Origin: Bombilactobacillus mellifer
GTDB taxonomy: Bacteria > Bacillota > Bacilli > Lactobacillales > Lactobacillaceae
Reading direction: 5' to 3'
Length of the DNA stretch: 64,000 bases
NCBI RefSeq assembly: GCF_000970795.1
Contig: NZ_KQ034028.1
Coordinates: 837,839-901,838, forward strand
Of the stretch, positions 27,742 through 36,522 are shown piece by piece. Position 1 is the first letter of the stretch, and each line of letters opens with the position of its first letter. The translations under genes were made by a program, and so were the position numbers. Under the pieces are notes generated by a model. It saw nothing but the letters and a program-made list of their open reading frames with translations, did not search any database and was not told where the DNA came from.

Positions 27742-30516
27742 ATGGATATAGAAACAAAATATTTAGTGGTGGATTTGGAGACCACAGGGACTAAGTGGAA
27801 GCAAGGCGATCGAATTATTCAATTTGCGGCTACTTTAGTTGAAAAAGATCACTTAACACAGCAGTATAATTTTTTGATCAATCCAAAACAACCGATTTCA
27901 GAACGAATTAGTGAATTAACGAATTTAACCAATGATCAATTAGCACAACAACCACCGTTTGCTTTTTATGCACCCAAAATTCAAGCGCTCTTGCAAGACG
28001 TGGTGTTTGTGGCCCATAATGTCAATTTTGATTGGCCATTTTTACAAGATGCTTTGCGCGCAGCAGGTTACGCCGTACCCAACATTGCGGCGATTGATAC
28101 CGTCCAATTAGCGCAGATACTTTTACCGCAAGCTCCAAGTTTTAAATTGAGTGATTTGACCAGGTATCTCAATATCGAACACGATCAGCCGCATCAAGCC
28201 GATAGTGATGCCGCTGCCACAGCGCAATTATTTTTATATTTAAAACAGTGTCTGCAACATTTACCCGTACTGACTTTAAAAACGTTGCAACGTTTTAGTG
28301 GGGGCTTGTTGCGCCAAACGGGCGATTTTATCGATAGTATTAGTGAGCAAATGCAAAATCAGCCTGCTGTTTTAGCTGCTGATTTAGTTGAAGTTCATCA
28401 TCTGATTTTAAAACGTCCCACTAGGTCTAGTCACAGTCTTCCACAAGCCAGCAAATTTCCTCTGAGTTTGGCCAAAAAGAAGCAGCTGTTGGGACCAAAA
28501 ATTGAGTTACGTCCCCAACAAATGAAAATGATGAATTTTGTTTATCGCAAAACAATCACGCAGACACCGTTAGCCCTGATCGATGCGCCGACTGGGATGG
28601 GGAAGACCTTAGGTTATTTATTACCTTTATCGTATGCCGTTGATCAAGGACAAGTGGTGGTAATTGCTACTTCAACTAAGTTACTGCAGCAGCAATTGCT
28701 TCAAGAAGCTTTGCCAATACTCAATCACCTTCGCCAGCACCATTATTCGGCCGTCACTATTAGTAGTCCGTACAACTATTTGGATTTAGATAATTTTTAC
28801 TTTTGGTTATTTCATGCTCCTATTCGACGCTCTACCGCCATTGTCAAAATGCGGTTATTAGTTTGGCTCACGCAAACCGAAACCGGCAACTTGAATGAAC
28901 TAAATTTAACGAACTATGATAATGACTTTTTTAAACTTATTCGCAGCAATGGTCATCGACAACAAAGCCAATTTCACGAATATGAATTTTGGCAACGACG
29001 TCAACGCCAAGTTGCTCAAAGTGATTTTATTATTACTAATCAAGCTTATTTATTACGCAGTTTAAATACTAAAATTTGGTCTGACTCGGCCATTTTGGTT
29101 GTGGACGAAGCTAGCAGTTTATTGAACCACTCTTTGCAGTTGCACGCTTGTTTGACTATCGGAGTACTTAAGACGGCACTGAAAAAAACCAGTGATCTAT
29201 TGTATCAAAATCGTGTAACCTTACGCGATTTTTTTGCGACCAATCAGTTAGCGGCCTGGACACATGACGATCTGAGTAGTTTACAAGCAGCTTTTGATAC
29301 TTTTACGCAACAGCTGGCAATTTTTCAAGCAGACTTAAGCAGTCATTATTTAAAAAAATTAGTCCCCTTAGATCAACGACAAAAACCCATTACCTTGGCG
29401 TTGAATCCGGAACAAATTTTACCTTTGACGTTACAGCGTTTAGAAAAATTAGCTCGTAGTTTACAAAGTATTTTATTAAAATTAAGTAAATTATTTGATC
29501 TTTATGAAGCTATTCAACCTAATACCCCGATCATCATTAATCGGATCATTTACCAATTAAGAACGGAATATAGTACACTGGTTTATCAAGAACGGCAAAT
29601 CGAAGACTTATTAGCCAGTGGTTCAATTTGGCGGACACATACTAGTTGGATCTTGCAGCAGACACAGTATCATAATTGGGATAGTTTAAGTTTATGCACT
29701 CAATTATTTGATCAGAGTAATTATCTAACGGCTTTGCAAGAGCAATTTTCATGCTGTTTATTTATTGGGGGAACTTTAGCATATCATCATAGTTTTCAAA
29801 ATTTCCAACAGCAATTGGGGCTCACTCAGCCTTTAGATCGTCAACAAAAATTAATTTTGAAACGAGACTTTGCACTAGAGACACGTCTTCAAGTCTATGT
29901 AGCTGAGCATATACCGCCTCCTCGCGCCCAGGCGGACTATGAACAACAATTAACTCAATGTTTATGGGAAATTTTAAAATCACAGTCCGGGAAGGTTTTG
30001 ATCTTATTCAATTCTTTAACCACTATCCAAACGGTGGTAAGTTACTTAGCGACCACCAACTTAGCTAATCAATGGGAATTTTTGGTGCAAGGCAACGGCT
30101 CTAATGCGCGCTTGCAAAAGCGGTTTGCGCTAGGTCGCCAAGTTGTCTTATTTGCGACGCAAAGTTTTGGTGAGGGTGTTAATCTAGCACCGCATGCTTT
30201 AAAATTAGTGATTATTACTCATTTACCTTTTGACGCCTTGGACGATCCCCTAGTTCAGGCCAAAAGTGATTTTTGGCGCCGACAACATCTCAATCCTTTC
30301 ACTGTTGAAAGTTTACCCACTGCTACTCGGCGCTTAAAACAACAAGTGGGGCGGTTGATCCGAACCCCTGAAGATCGCGGTGTTCTGCTATTTTTAGATT
30401 CGCGTATTGCCAATACTCGTTATGGACAACAGATGTATCGCGAATTAGGTTTGCCCAAGTATCAAGTTTTTAATTCGAATGCCGCAATTGTTCAACAACT
30501 TAAGATGTTTTTATAA
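27742..30516 (+). CDS. dinG: DinG-type helicase/exonuclease
   Basis: Fusion of an N-terminal DEDDh 3'-5' exonuclease (residues 1-170) and a C-terminal XPD/DinG-like helicase. Exonuclease residues are D11/E13 (VVDLETTG), HNVNFDWPFL, and H/D in HQADSDAAATA. Helicase Walker A is APTGMGKT (282-289). The Walker B box reads VVDEASSLL (D455-E-A-S458), with Ser replacing the usual His of DEAH. No Fe-S cysteine cluster is present between the helicase motifs, as in other Firmicutes DinG proteins. The 924-residue length is normal. It follows rexA by 4 bases and is probably co-transcribed. Confidence 0.93.
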   Translation: MDIETKYLVVDLETTGTKWKQGDRIIQFAATLVEKDHLTQQYNFLINPKQPISERISELTNLTNDQLAQQPPFAFYAPKIQALLQDVVFVAHNVNFDWPFLQDALRAAGYAVPNIAAIDTVQLAQILLPQAPSFKLSDLTRYLNIEHDQPHQADSDAAATAQLFLYLKQCLQHLPVLTLKTLQRFSGGLLRQTGDFIDSISEQMQNQPAVLAADLVEVHHLILKRPTRSSHSLPQASKFPLSLAKKKQLLGPKIELRPQQMKMMNFVYRKTITQTPLALIDAPTGMGKTLGYLLPLSYAVDQGQVVVIATSTKLLQQQLLQEALPILNHLRQHHYSAVTISSPYNYLDLDNFYFWLFHAPIRRSTAIVKMRLLVWLTQTETGNLNELNLTNYDNDFFKLIRSNGHRQQSQFHEYEFWQRRQRQVAQSDFIITNQAYLLRSLNTKIWSDSAILVVDEASSLLNHSLQLHACLTIGVLKTALKKTSDLLYQNRVTLRDFFATNQLAAWTHDDLSSLQAAFDTFTQQLAIFQADLSSHYLKKLVPLDQRQKPITLALNPEQILPLTLQRLEKLARSLQSILLKLSKLFDLYEAIQPNTPIIINRIIYQLRTEYSTLVYQERQIEDLLASGSIWRTHTSWILQQTQYHNWDSLSLCTQLFDQSNYLTALQEQFSCCLFIGGTLAYHHSFQNFQQQLGLTQPLDRQQKLILKRDFALETRLQVYVAEHIPPPRAQADYEQQLTQCLWEILKSQSGKVLILFNSLTTIQTVVSYLATTNLANQWEFLVQGNGSNARLQKRFALGRQVVLFATQSFGEGVNLAPHALKLVIITHLPFDALDDPLVQAKSDFWRRQHLNPFTVESLPTATRRLKQQVGRLIRTPEDRGVLLFLDSRIANTRYGQQMYRELGLPKYQVFNSNAAIVQQLKMFL

Positions 30517-30563
30517 AAAGAATTTTGTTAAACTAAAGGTCGTAACCAAAAAAGGATAGGATC

Positions 30564-31046
30564 ATGGGAAAACAGGCACACCGAACTATTATTGTGGGAA
30601 TTATCGTGGTACTCATCGCTCTTGTAGTAGGGAGCTATTATTCGCTCACTGCAGCGCGGATTACTGCGCGTTCGCAAGCTGTGCGCATTGCCCGAACTCA
30701 AGGCCATATTGAGCGAGCAGATTTTTTTGCACAGTATAATCGTCAGTCAACTTATTATTGCGTTGGCGGTTATGATCAGCACCGACCTAATACTTATAAG
30801 TATGTCTTGATTAACGGGCACACTGGGCGCCTTCGCGCTATTTCGGGAGACCAGTCGTTACCCGATCAAGCCCGTTCTATTGTACAGGAAAGTCAACATC
30901 CCAAAAAAATAACGCGGGTAGCTCTTGGTTATCACCGCCATCAATTAGTTTGGGAAGTGACTTATTTTAATCGTGATCATACCGTGGGGTACTATCTATT
31001 GAATTTTAAGAATACAAAGATTATCCAAATTATTGATAACTTATAG
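30564..31046 (+). CDS. YpmB-like DUF5590 membrane-anchored protein
   Basis: A 160-residue protein with one N-terminal membrane segment (about residues 8-27, [19 protein letters not shown]) and an extracellular PepSY-like domain. Two repeats of about 60 residues end in similar ligand-like strands ([26 protein letters not shown]). Its position between dinG and asnS matches B. subtilis ypmB. The function is not established. Confidence 0.8.
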   Translation: MGKQAHRTIIVGIIVVLIALVVGSYYSLTAARITARSQAVRIARTQGHIERADFFAQYNRQSTYYCVGGYDQHRPNTYKYVLINGHTGRLRAISGDQSLPDQARSIVQESQHPKKITRVALGYHRHQLVWEVTYFNRDHTVGYYLLNFKNTKIIQIIDNL

Positions 31047-31084
31047 TAAAATATTTTTTAGGATTAAATTTAGGAGGCGCTGTT

Positions 31085-32380
31085 ATGCAGCAGATAAATA
31101 TTATTGATGCTAAAAATCACGTCAATGAAGAGGTTAAAATTGGGGTGTGGTTAACTGATAAACGTTCTTCAGGAAAAATTGCTTTCCTCCAATTACGTGA
31201 CGGCACGGCTTTTTTTCAAGGGGTCGTAGTAAAAAATAATGTCAGTGCCGAAGTTTTTGAATTTGCCAAAAAAATGCCTCAAGAAACCAGCTTTTATGTC
31301 ACCGGCGTGATTCATCAAGATCAACGTTCCCATTTTGGCTATGAAATTGAAGTCTCGAATTTAGAGTTGGTGGGAACTAGTGAGGATTTTCCCATTACTC
31401 CTAAAGAACATGGAATTGAATTTTTACTAGATCATCGCCATTTGTGGTTGCGTTCCCGGCGCCCATATGCCATTATGCAAATTCGCGATCAAGTGATTCG
31501 TTCAACTTATGACTTTTTTCATCAGGAAGGTTTTATTAAAATGGATCCACCCATTTTAACGGGAACCGCACCGGAAGGAACGACCGAATTATTTGAAACC
31601 GATTATTTTGATACCCCGGCGTATCTTTCTCAAAGTGGTCAATTGTATGAAGAAGCAGGGGCTTTGGCTTTTGACAAAGTTTATTCTTTTGGTCCCACCT
31701 TTCGAGCTGAAAAATCTAAAACCCGGCGGCATTTAACTGAATTTTGGATGATTGAACCGGAAATGGCCTTTATGCACCAAGAAGAAAGTCTGGATATTCA
31801 AGAACGCTATATTGCGTATTTGGTGCAAGCCGTTTTAGATAACTGTCAATACCCGTTAAAATTATTGGATCGGGATCCGCAGATTTTACAAAAATTTACC
31901 AAAACTCCTTATCCCCGTATTTCTTATGATGAAGCTATTAAAATGTGTCAAAAAGGCGGCATTGATTTGCAATGGGGCGATGACTTTGGCGCGCCAGACG
32001 AAACCTATATCTCTGACCAATTTGAACAACCGGTCTTTATTTTAAATTACCCTAAAACCATTAAACCTTTTTACATGAAATCACATCCGACACGTTCGGA
32101 TTTGTATATTTGTGCGGATCTATTAGCCCCGGAAGGTTATGGCGAGATCATCGGCGGTTCGGAAAGAGAAACCGATTTTGACCAACTGAAGGCTAATATG
32201 GAAGCCAGTGGATTAAATTTAGCAGATTATCAATGGTATTTAGATTTACGCAAATACGGAACTGTTCCACATTCCGGTTTTGGTCTGGGTCTTGAACGGG
32301 CGTTAACTTGGATTTGTCATTTGGACCATCTTCGGGAAGCCATTCCATTTCCGAGAATGATCAATCGTTTACGACCTTAA
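31085..32380 (+). CDS. asnS: Asparaginyl-tRNA synthetase
   Basis: Class IIb aminoacyl-tRNA synthetase of 431 residues. An N-terminal OB-fold anticodon-binding domain ([22 protein letters not shown]) comes first. Class II motifs follow: motif 2 [21 protein letters not shown] and motif 3 [15 protein letters not shown]. It starts with ATG after GGAGG. It is not T-box controlled in the visible 38-base leader. Neighbours dinG and dnaD are the usual ones in Firmicutes. Confidence 0.96.
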   Translation: MQQINIIDAKNHVNEEVKIGVWLTDKRSSGKIAFLQLRDGTAFFQGVVVKNNVSAEVFEFAKKMPQETSFYVTGVIHQDQRSHFGYEIEVSNLELVGTSEDFPITPKEHGIEFLLDHRHLWLRSRRPYAIMQIRDQVIRSTYDFFHQEGFIKMDPPILTGTAPEGTTELFETDYFDTPAYLSQSGQLYEEAGALAFDKVYSFGPTFRAEKSKTRRHLTEFWMIEPEMAFMHQEESLDIQERYIAYLVQAVLDNCQYPLKLLDRDPQILQKFTKTPYPRISYDEAIKMCQKGGIDLQWGDDFGAPDETYISDQFEQPVFILNYPKTIKPFYMKSHPTRSDLYICADLLAPEGYGEIIGGSERETDFDQLKANMEASGLNLADYQWYLDLRKYGTVPHSGFGLGLERALTWICHLDHLREAIPFPRMINRLRP

Positions 32381-32404
32381 ATTAATTGAAAATAATCAAA
32401 TTCA

Positions 32405-32448
32405 AAGCCCGAAATTTAATGAACAATTAATTTCAGGCTTTTACTTTT
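32405..32448 (+). terminator. Terminator after asnS
   Basis: AAGCC-GAAATT pairs with AATTTC-GGCTT with one mismatch, followed by TTACTTTTT. It ends just before the dnaD start region. Confidence 0.75.
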
Positions 32449-32465
32449 TGAACGAGGTAAGAATA

Positions 32466-33077
32466 TTGATTTCACAAAAAGATATTATAAATGCCGGAAC
32501 CACCTCGATTAATAACTTAATTCTCCTACATCTTCAAGATTTAGAGATGAGTAGTGATGAATTCTTGTTATATTGCAATTTAAAAATGTTTCAAGAACAG
32601 CAAGTATTTTTTCCCAGTACACAACAATTAATAACGGATACAGGTTTTTCTGAGGGAAAAATTTACCAATTAGTTCAAAGTATGATTCAAAAACATTTTA
32701 TTAAGATTGATTCACAGACGGTTAAGGGTCAAAAATACCAAGATTATTATGATCTATCTCCAATTTATCAAGTTCTCTTAGGAGAGCAGCTTAATTCTCG
32801 AACTTCTGCGAATTTAAATGATATCCAAACATTATTCCAAAAAATTGAAGTAGAATTTGGGCGCCCTTTATCTCCCATTGAGCAGCAGACAATCCAAGCT
32901 TGGATTGTGGATGATCATTATTCCGTTCCTTTGATAATGCTAGCGTTGAAGGAGGCCGTTTTGAATCAGGCCTATTCATTAAAATATATGGATCGAATCT
33001 TATTAAATTGGGAAAAAAATAACATTAAAACACCGGAACAATTACAAAATTATAATAAACGATTAGAAGGCTACTAA
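32466..33077 (+). CDS. dnaD: Replication initiation protein DnaD
   Basis: Primosome protein acting with DnaB and DnaI to load the replicative helicase. An N-terminal winged-helix domain (residues 1-95) is followed by a DnaD C-terminal domain (FGRPLSPIEQQTIQAWIVDDHYSVPLIMLALKEAVL ... YMDRILLNW). I choose TTG 32466 (MISQKDIINAG, 203 residues), 8 bases after GAGG; an earlier in-frame TTG at 32448 has no SD and lies in the terminator. It is followed by nth after one base. Confidence 0.92.
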   Translation: MISQKDIINAGTTSINNLILLHLQDLEMSSDEFLLYCNLKMFQEQQVFFPSTQQLITDTGFSEGKIYQLVQSMIQKHFIKIDSQTVKGQKYQDYYDLSPIYQVLLGEQLNSRTSANLNDIQTLFQKIEVEFGRPLSPIEQQTIQAWIVDDHYSVPLIMLALKEAVLNQAYSLKYMDRILLNWEKNNIKTPEQLQNYNKRLEGY

Positions 33078-33078
33078 A

Positions 33079-33732
33079 ATGCTATCACAGCAACAAATCA
33101 ATCAAGCCATGCAGCTGATTATTAAACAATTTCCGCAAGCTGGCCCAAGTTTGCACGCGGCTTCTAACTTTCAATATTTAATTGCCGTGACCTTAAGTGC
33201 TCAAACTACTGATAAGGCGGTGAATCAAGTAACGCCGCAATTGTTTCAAAGTTTTCCCACACCCCAGGCGCTAGCCTTGGCTTCGGTACCACAAGTCGAA
33301 AACCTCATTAAATCACTGGGGCTTTATCATACTAAAGCTGTGCGGATTATTAAGTGTGCCCAACAAATTGTCACAAATTTTGACGGCCAAGTTCCGGCTA
33401 AACATCGCCAATTAGTTACGCTGGCTGGTGTTGGTAATAAAACCGCCAATGTTGTGTTGGCGGATTGTTTTGGTATTCCAGCTTTTGCAGTGGATACACA
33501 CGTGAGTCAAATCGCCAAACGTTTACATTTCGTTGCTCCCAAAGCCAATGTGCAACAAATTGAAGCCACGATTACTCAAGCACTGGAGAAGCAATATTGG
33601 ATTAAGGGCCATCATGCCATGATTTTCCTCGGCCGTGCCTATAATTTTCATAACGAAAAGCAAATCCACAATTTACCTATTGTGCAACAATGTGATGCCT
33701 GGGAGGCAGAACAACTAGCTCATTGCCATTAA
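33079..33732 (+). CDS. nth: Endonuclease III, without Fe-S cluster ligands
   Basis: Bifunctional DNA glycosylase/AP lyase of base-excision repair. The helix-hairpin-helix LAGVGNKTANVV carries the catalytic Lys (K121) and the Asp of AVDTHV (D139). The C-terminal Fe-S motif (C-x6-C-x2-C-x5-C) is not there. The corresponding stretch, LGRAYNFHNEKQIHNLPIVQQC, keeps only one aligned Cys (C205), plus C216 near the terminus. The 217-residue length is normal, so this is residue replacement rather than truncation. The dnaD-nth order is standard. Activity is likely since the catalytic pair is kept. Confidence 0.93.
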   Translation: MLSQQQINQAMQLIIKQFPQAGPSLHAASNFQYLIAVTLSAQTTDKAVNQVTPQLFQSFPTPQALALASVPQVENLIKSLGLYHTKAVRIIKCAQQIVTNFDGQVPAKHRQLVTLAGVGNKTANVVLADCFGIPAFAVDTHVSQIAKRLHFVAPKANVQQIEATITQALEKQYWIKGHHAMIFLGRAYNFHNEKQIHNLPIVQQCDAWEAEQLAHCH

Positions 33733-33753
33733 ATTGATGCGATAATGTAAACC

Positions 33754-33807
33754 AGGTGGTACCACGAAAATTAACTCTGAACAAGAGAACCTCAGCTGGT
33801 GATTTTC
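33754..33807 (+). other. T-box-like fragment between nth and pepN
   Basis: AGGTGGTACCACG (33754-33766) closely resembles the T-box consensus AGGGTGGTACCGCG. It is followed by CGAAAAT pairing with ATTTTCG (33801-33807), as in the 3' half of a T-box. Only 21 bases separate it from the nth stop, so no stem I or specifier fits, and no T run follows. It is either a decayed T-box or a chance resemblance with secondary structure. Confidence 0.4.
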
Positions 33808-33825
33808 GACTATTACAAAATTAGG

Positions 33826-33831
33826 TATAAT
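33826..33831 (+). promoter_or_regulatory. -10 element of the pepN promoter
   Basis: A perfect TATAAT 28 bases upstream of the pepN ATG. The position 17 bases upstream has only TTTTCG, which overlaps the 3' arm of the structured element. Confidence 0.55.
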
Positions 33832-33859
33832 AATAATTAATGAAATTAGGAGGCATGTT

Positions 33860-36397
33860 ATGAAGAATAACCCGCATTTATATCAGGTTTTTCAGCCAAC
33901 AAATTATCAAATTTTTATCGACATTAACCGCCGTACCCGGCGGATTGTCGGCCGTACCATTGTTAGCGGTACAGCTTTGCAGAACCAGATTGCGTTGCAT
34001 CAAAAGTATTTGGATATTAAATCGATTCAATTGCAACAACAGGATTTAAATTTTCAGCTGGATGACTCACAAGCTTTAGTGCATATTACTTTACCGCAAA
34101 CCGGCCAAATCAGACTGGTAATCGATTATCAGGCCGCTTTGACTGATAGTATGATGGGGATTTATCCTTCTTACTATCAAGTCGAGGGTGTCGCCAAAGA
34201 GTTAATTGGGACGCAATTTGAAACTACGTTTGCGCGCCAGGCTTTTCCCTGTGTGGATGAACCTGAAGCCAAAGCAACTTTTGATTTAGCTTTGAAATTC
34301 GATGAGCATCCGGGAGAAATTGCATTAAGTAATATGCCCGAAGAAAAAGTCGTCGATGGCTTCCATTATTTTGCGACAACCGCTAAAATGTCCACTTACT
34401 TAGTAGCCTTTGCTTGTGGCGAATTGCAAGGTAAGCAAACAACAACCAATAGTGGTGTGCAAGTGGGCGTCTTTTCGACCAAGGCCCATGATCCTGAAAA
34501 GTTAGATTTTGCTTTAGATATTGCTAAACGCTCTATCGAATTTTATGAAAACTTTTATCAAACTCCTTATCCTTTACCACATTCTTGGCAATTGGCATTA
34601 CCTGATTTTTCTGCGGGTGCCATGGAAAATTGGGGATTAGTAACTTATCGGGAAGAAGCACTATTAGTCGATCCGCATAATTCGACTTTAGATTTTAAAA
34701 AATATGTAGCGACCGTCATCGCGCATGAATTAGCTCATCAATGGTTTGGTGATTTAGTCACCATGAAGTGGTGGGATGATTTATGGCTGAACGAAAGTTT
34801 TGCGAATATGATGGAATATGTGGCAATTGATGCCTTAGAACCTGACTGGAAAATTTGGGAAACCTTTGAAACGGATGAAACACCGGCAGCGTTGCAAAGA
34901 GATGCTACAGATGGAGTACAAGCCGTCCACGTGGCTGTGGAAGATCCAGCGGAAATTGATGCTTTGTTTGATAGTGCGATTGTCTATGCTAAAGGAGCCC
35001 GCTTATTAGTAATGGTTCGGGCGCTCATTGGGGATGAAGCTTTGCGTCAAGGTTTAAAAGCATATTTCCGAAAACATCAATATGCCAATGCTACCGGCGC
35101 CGATTTATGGCAGGCGTTAGGTGCAGCATCGCAATTAGATCTTGCTCAAATTATGCAGGCCTGGTTAGAGCAGCCAGGTTATCCCGTAGTCAATGCCCAA
35201 GTCATTGCAGGCAAATTAACTCTAACGCAACATCAATTCTTTATCGGGGAGCATCAAGCTGAGCAGCGCTTGTGGCCCATTCCCTTAAATAGCAATTATT
35301 CAAACGTCCCTACTTTAATGACAACACAAGAATTAGTCGTAGGGGACTATCAAACTTTACGGCAAGCAGCAGGGCAACCCTTTCGCTTAAATGTCGGCAA
35401 CCATTCTCATTTCCTAGTGCATTATGATGATCAATTATTAAATGATCTGTTACAGCAACTACCTCAACTCGATGCCATTTCTCAACGACAATTACTGCAG
35501 GAGTTGCGTTTATTAGCCCAAAGTCAGCAAATATCTTATGCCCAATTAATTCCATTATTAAAAAGTTTTGCGAATAGTCCATCGGCGATTGTTAATCAGG
35601 AATTATATCAAATTACAAAGGCTTTAAAGATTTTTATTGCTCCCGATACAACTGTTAAAGCCAATTTAGAAAATTTATTAAATCAATTAAGTCAACAACA
35701 GGTTCAACGTTTAGGGTGGCAAGCTCTGGATACTGATACTGATGATGATCAATTGATTCGTCCTATAGTTTTGCAAGCGGCTGTGGAAGGTAAAAACACG
35801 GAAGCCATTAACGCGGCCCATCAAGTATTTTTACACTATCAAGCACAAGTTGATCATTTGCCAGCAACAATTCGGCCATTAGTTTTAAGTAACGAAGTGA
35901 AAAATTTTGGAAGTTCTGAAGTCTTAGATGATTTATTATCATCATATCAACAAGCGTCTGATGCCCCGTATCGAAGTGATATCTGTCGCGCTTTAACAAG
36001 TAGTCTGGATCCAAGTTTTTTGCAAAAATTAGTTAGTTGTTTTAAAAATCCCCGAATTATTAAACCGCAAGATCTTCGCCGTTGGTTTAACTTAGTTTTA
36101 GCAAATCCTCAGGGCGAACAATTAGCATGGGATTGGATTCGCCAAGAATGGGATTGGTTAGAAGCGACCGTGGGTGGCGACATGGAATTTGTGACATTTA
36201 TTACAGTAATTGCACAAGTTTTTAAAACGGCGCAACGGTTAACAGAATTTCAAGAGTTCTTTGAGCCGAAACGGCACCAGGCTGGGCTCACTCGTGAAAT
36301 TACGATGGACTATAAAGTGATTGCGGGTCGGATTGATTTGATTAAGCAGCAGCAATCCGATGTTATGCAAGCTCTGTCAGACTGTACAGCGCATTAA
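33860..36397 (+). CDS. pepN: Aminopeptidase N (M1 family)
   Basis: Cytoplasmic zinc aminopeptidase that removes N-terminal residues from peptides; a main peptidase of lactic acid bacteria. Substrate motif GAMENWGLVTYRE precedes the zinc site H289-E-L-A-H293 and E312 (NESFAN). The C-terminal ERAP1-like helical domain is complete (845 residues in total, the normal length). There is no signal peptide. It starts with ATG after AGGAGG and is followed by a strong terminator. Confidence 0.97.
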   Translation: MKNNPHLYQVFQPTNYQIFIDINRRTRRIVGRTIVSGTALQNQIALHQKYLDIKSIQLQQQDLNFQLDDSQALVHITLPQTGQIRLVIDYQAALTDSMMGIYPSYYQVEGVAKELIGTQFETTFARQAFPCVDEPEAKATFDLALKFDEHPGEIALSNMPEEKVVDGFHYFATTAKMSTYLVAFACGELQGKQTTTNSGVQVGVFSTKAHDPEKLDFALDIAKRSIEFYENFYQTPYPLPHSWQLALPDFSAGAMENWGLVTYREEALLVDPHNSTLDFKKYVATVIAHELAHQWFGDLVTMKWWDDLWLNESFANMMEYVAIDALEPDWKIWETFETDETPAALQRDATDGVQAVHVAVEDPAEIDALFDSAIVYAKGARLLVMVRALIGDEALRQGLKAYFRKHQYANATGADLWQALGAASQLDLAQIMQAWLEQPGYPVVNAQVIAGKLTLTQHQFFIGEHQAEQRLWPIPLNSNYSNVPTLMTTQELVVGDYQTLRQAAGQPFRLNVGNHSHFLVHYDDQLLNDLLQQLPQLDAISQRQLLQELRLLAQSQQISYAQLIPLLKSFANSPSAIVNQELYQITKALKIFIAPDTTVKANLENLLNQLSQQQVQRLGWQALDTDTDDDQLIRPIVLQAAVEGKNTEAINAAHQVFLHYQAQVDHLPATIRPLVLSNEVKNFGSSEVLDDLLSSYQQASDAPYRSDICRALTSSLDPSFLQKLVSCFKNPRIIKPQDLRRWFNLVLANPQGEQLAWDWIRQEWDWLEATVGGDMEFVTFITVIAQVFKTAQRLTEFQEFFEPKRHQAGLTREITMDYKVIAGRIDLIKQQQSDVMQALSDCTAH

Positions 36398-36413
36398 AAA
36401 TATCAAAGAATTC

Positions 36414-36444
36414 AAAAAGCCTAACTGAAAAGTTAGGCTTTTTT
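36414..36444. terminator. Bidirectional terminator between pepN and ponA
   Basis: A 13-bp stem AAAAAGCCTAACT/AGTTAGGCTTTTT with a GAAA loop; T runs on both strands serve pepN (plus) and ponA (minus). Confidence 0.9.
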
Positions 36445-36522
36445 ATATACTAGAAAATTGATCGATGACATCTAAAAATCAGTTGTGCAATCAATTAATT
36501 GAAAACAAGCTCGCCCGCATGA

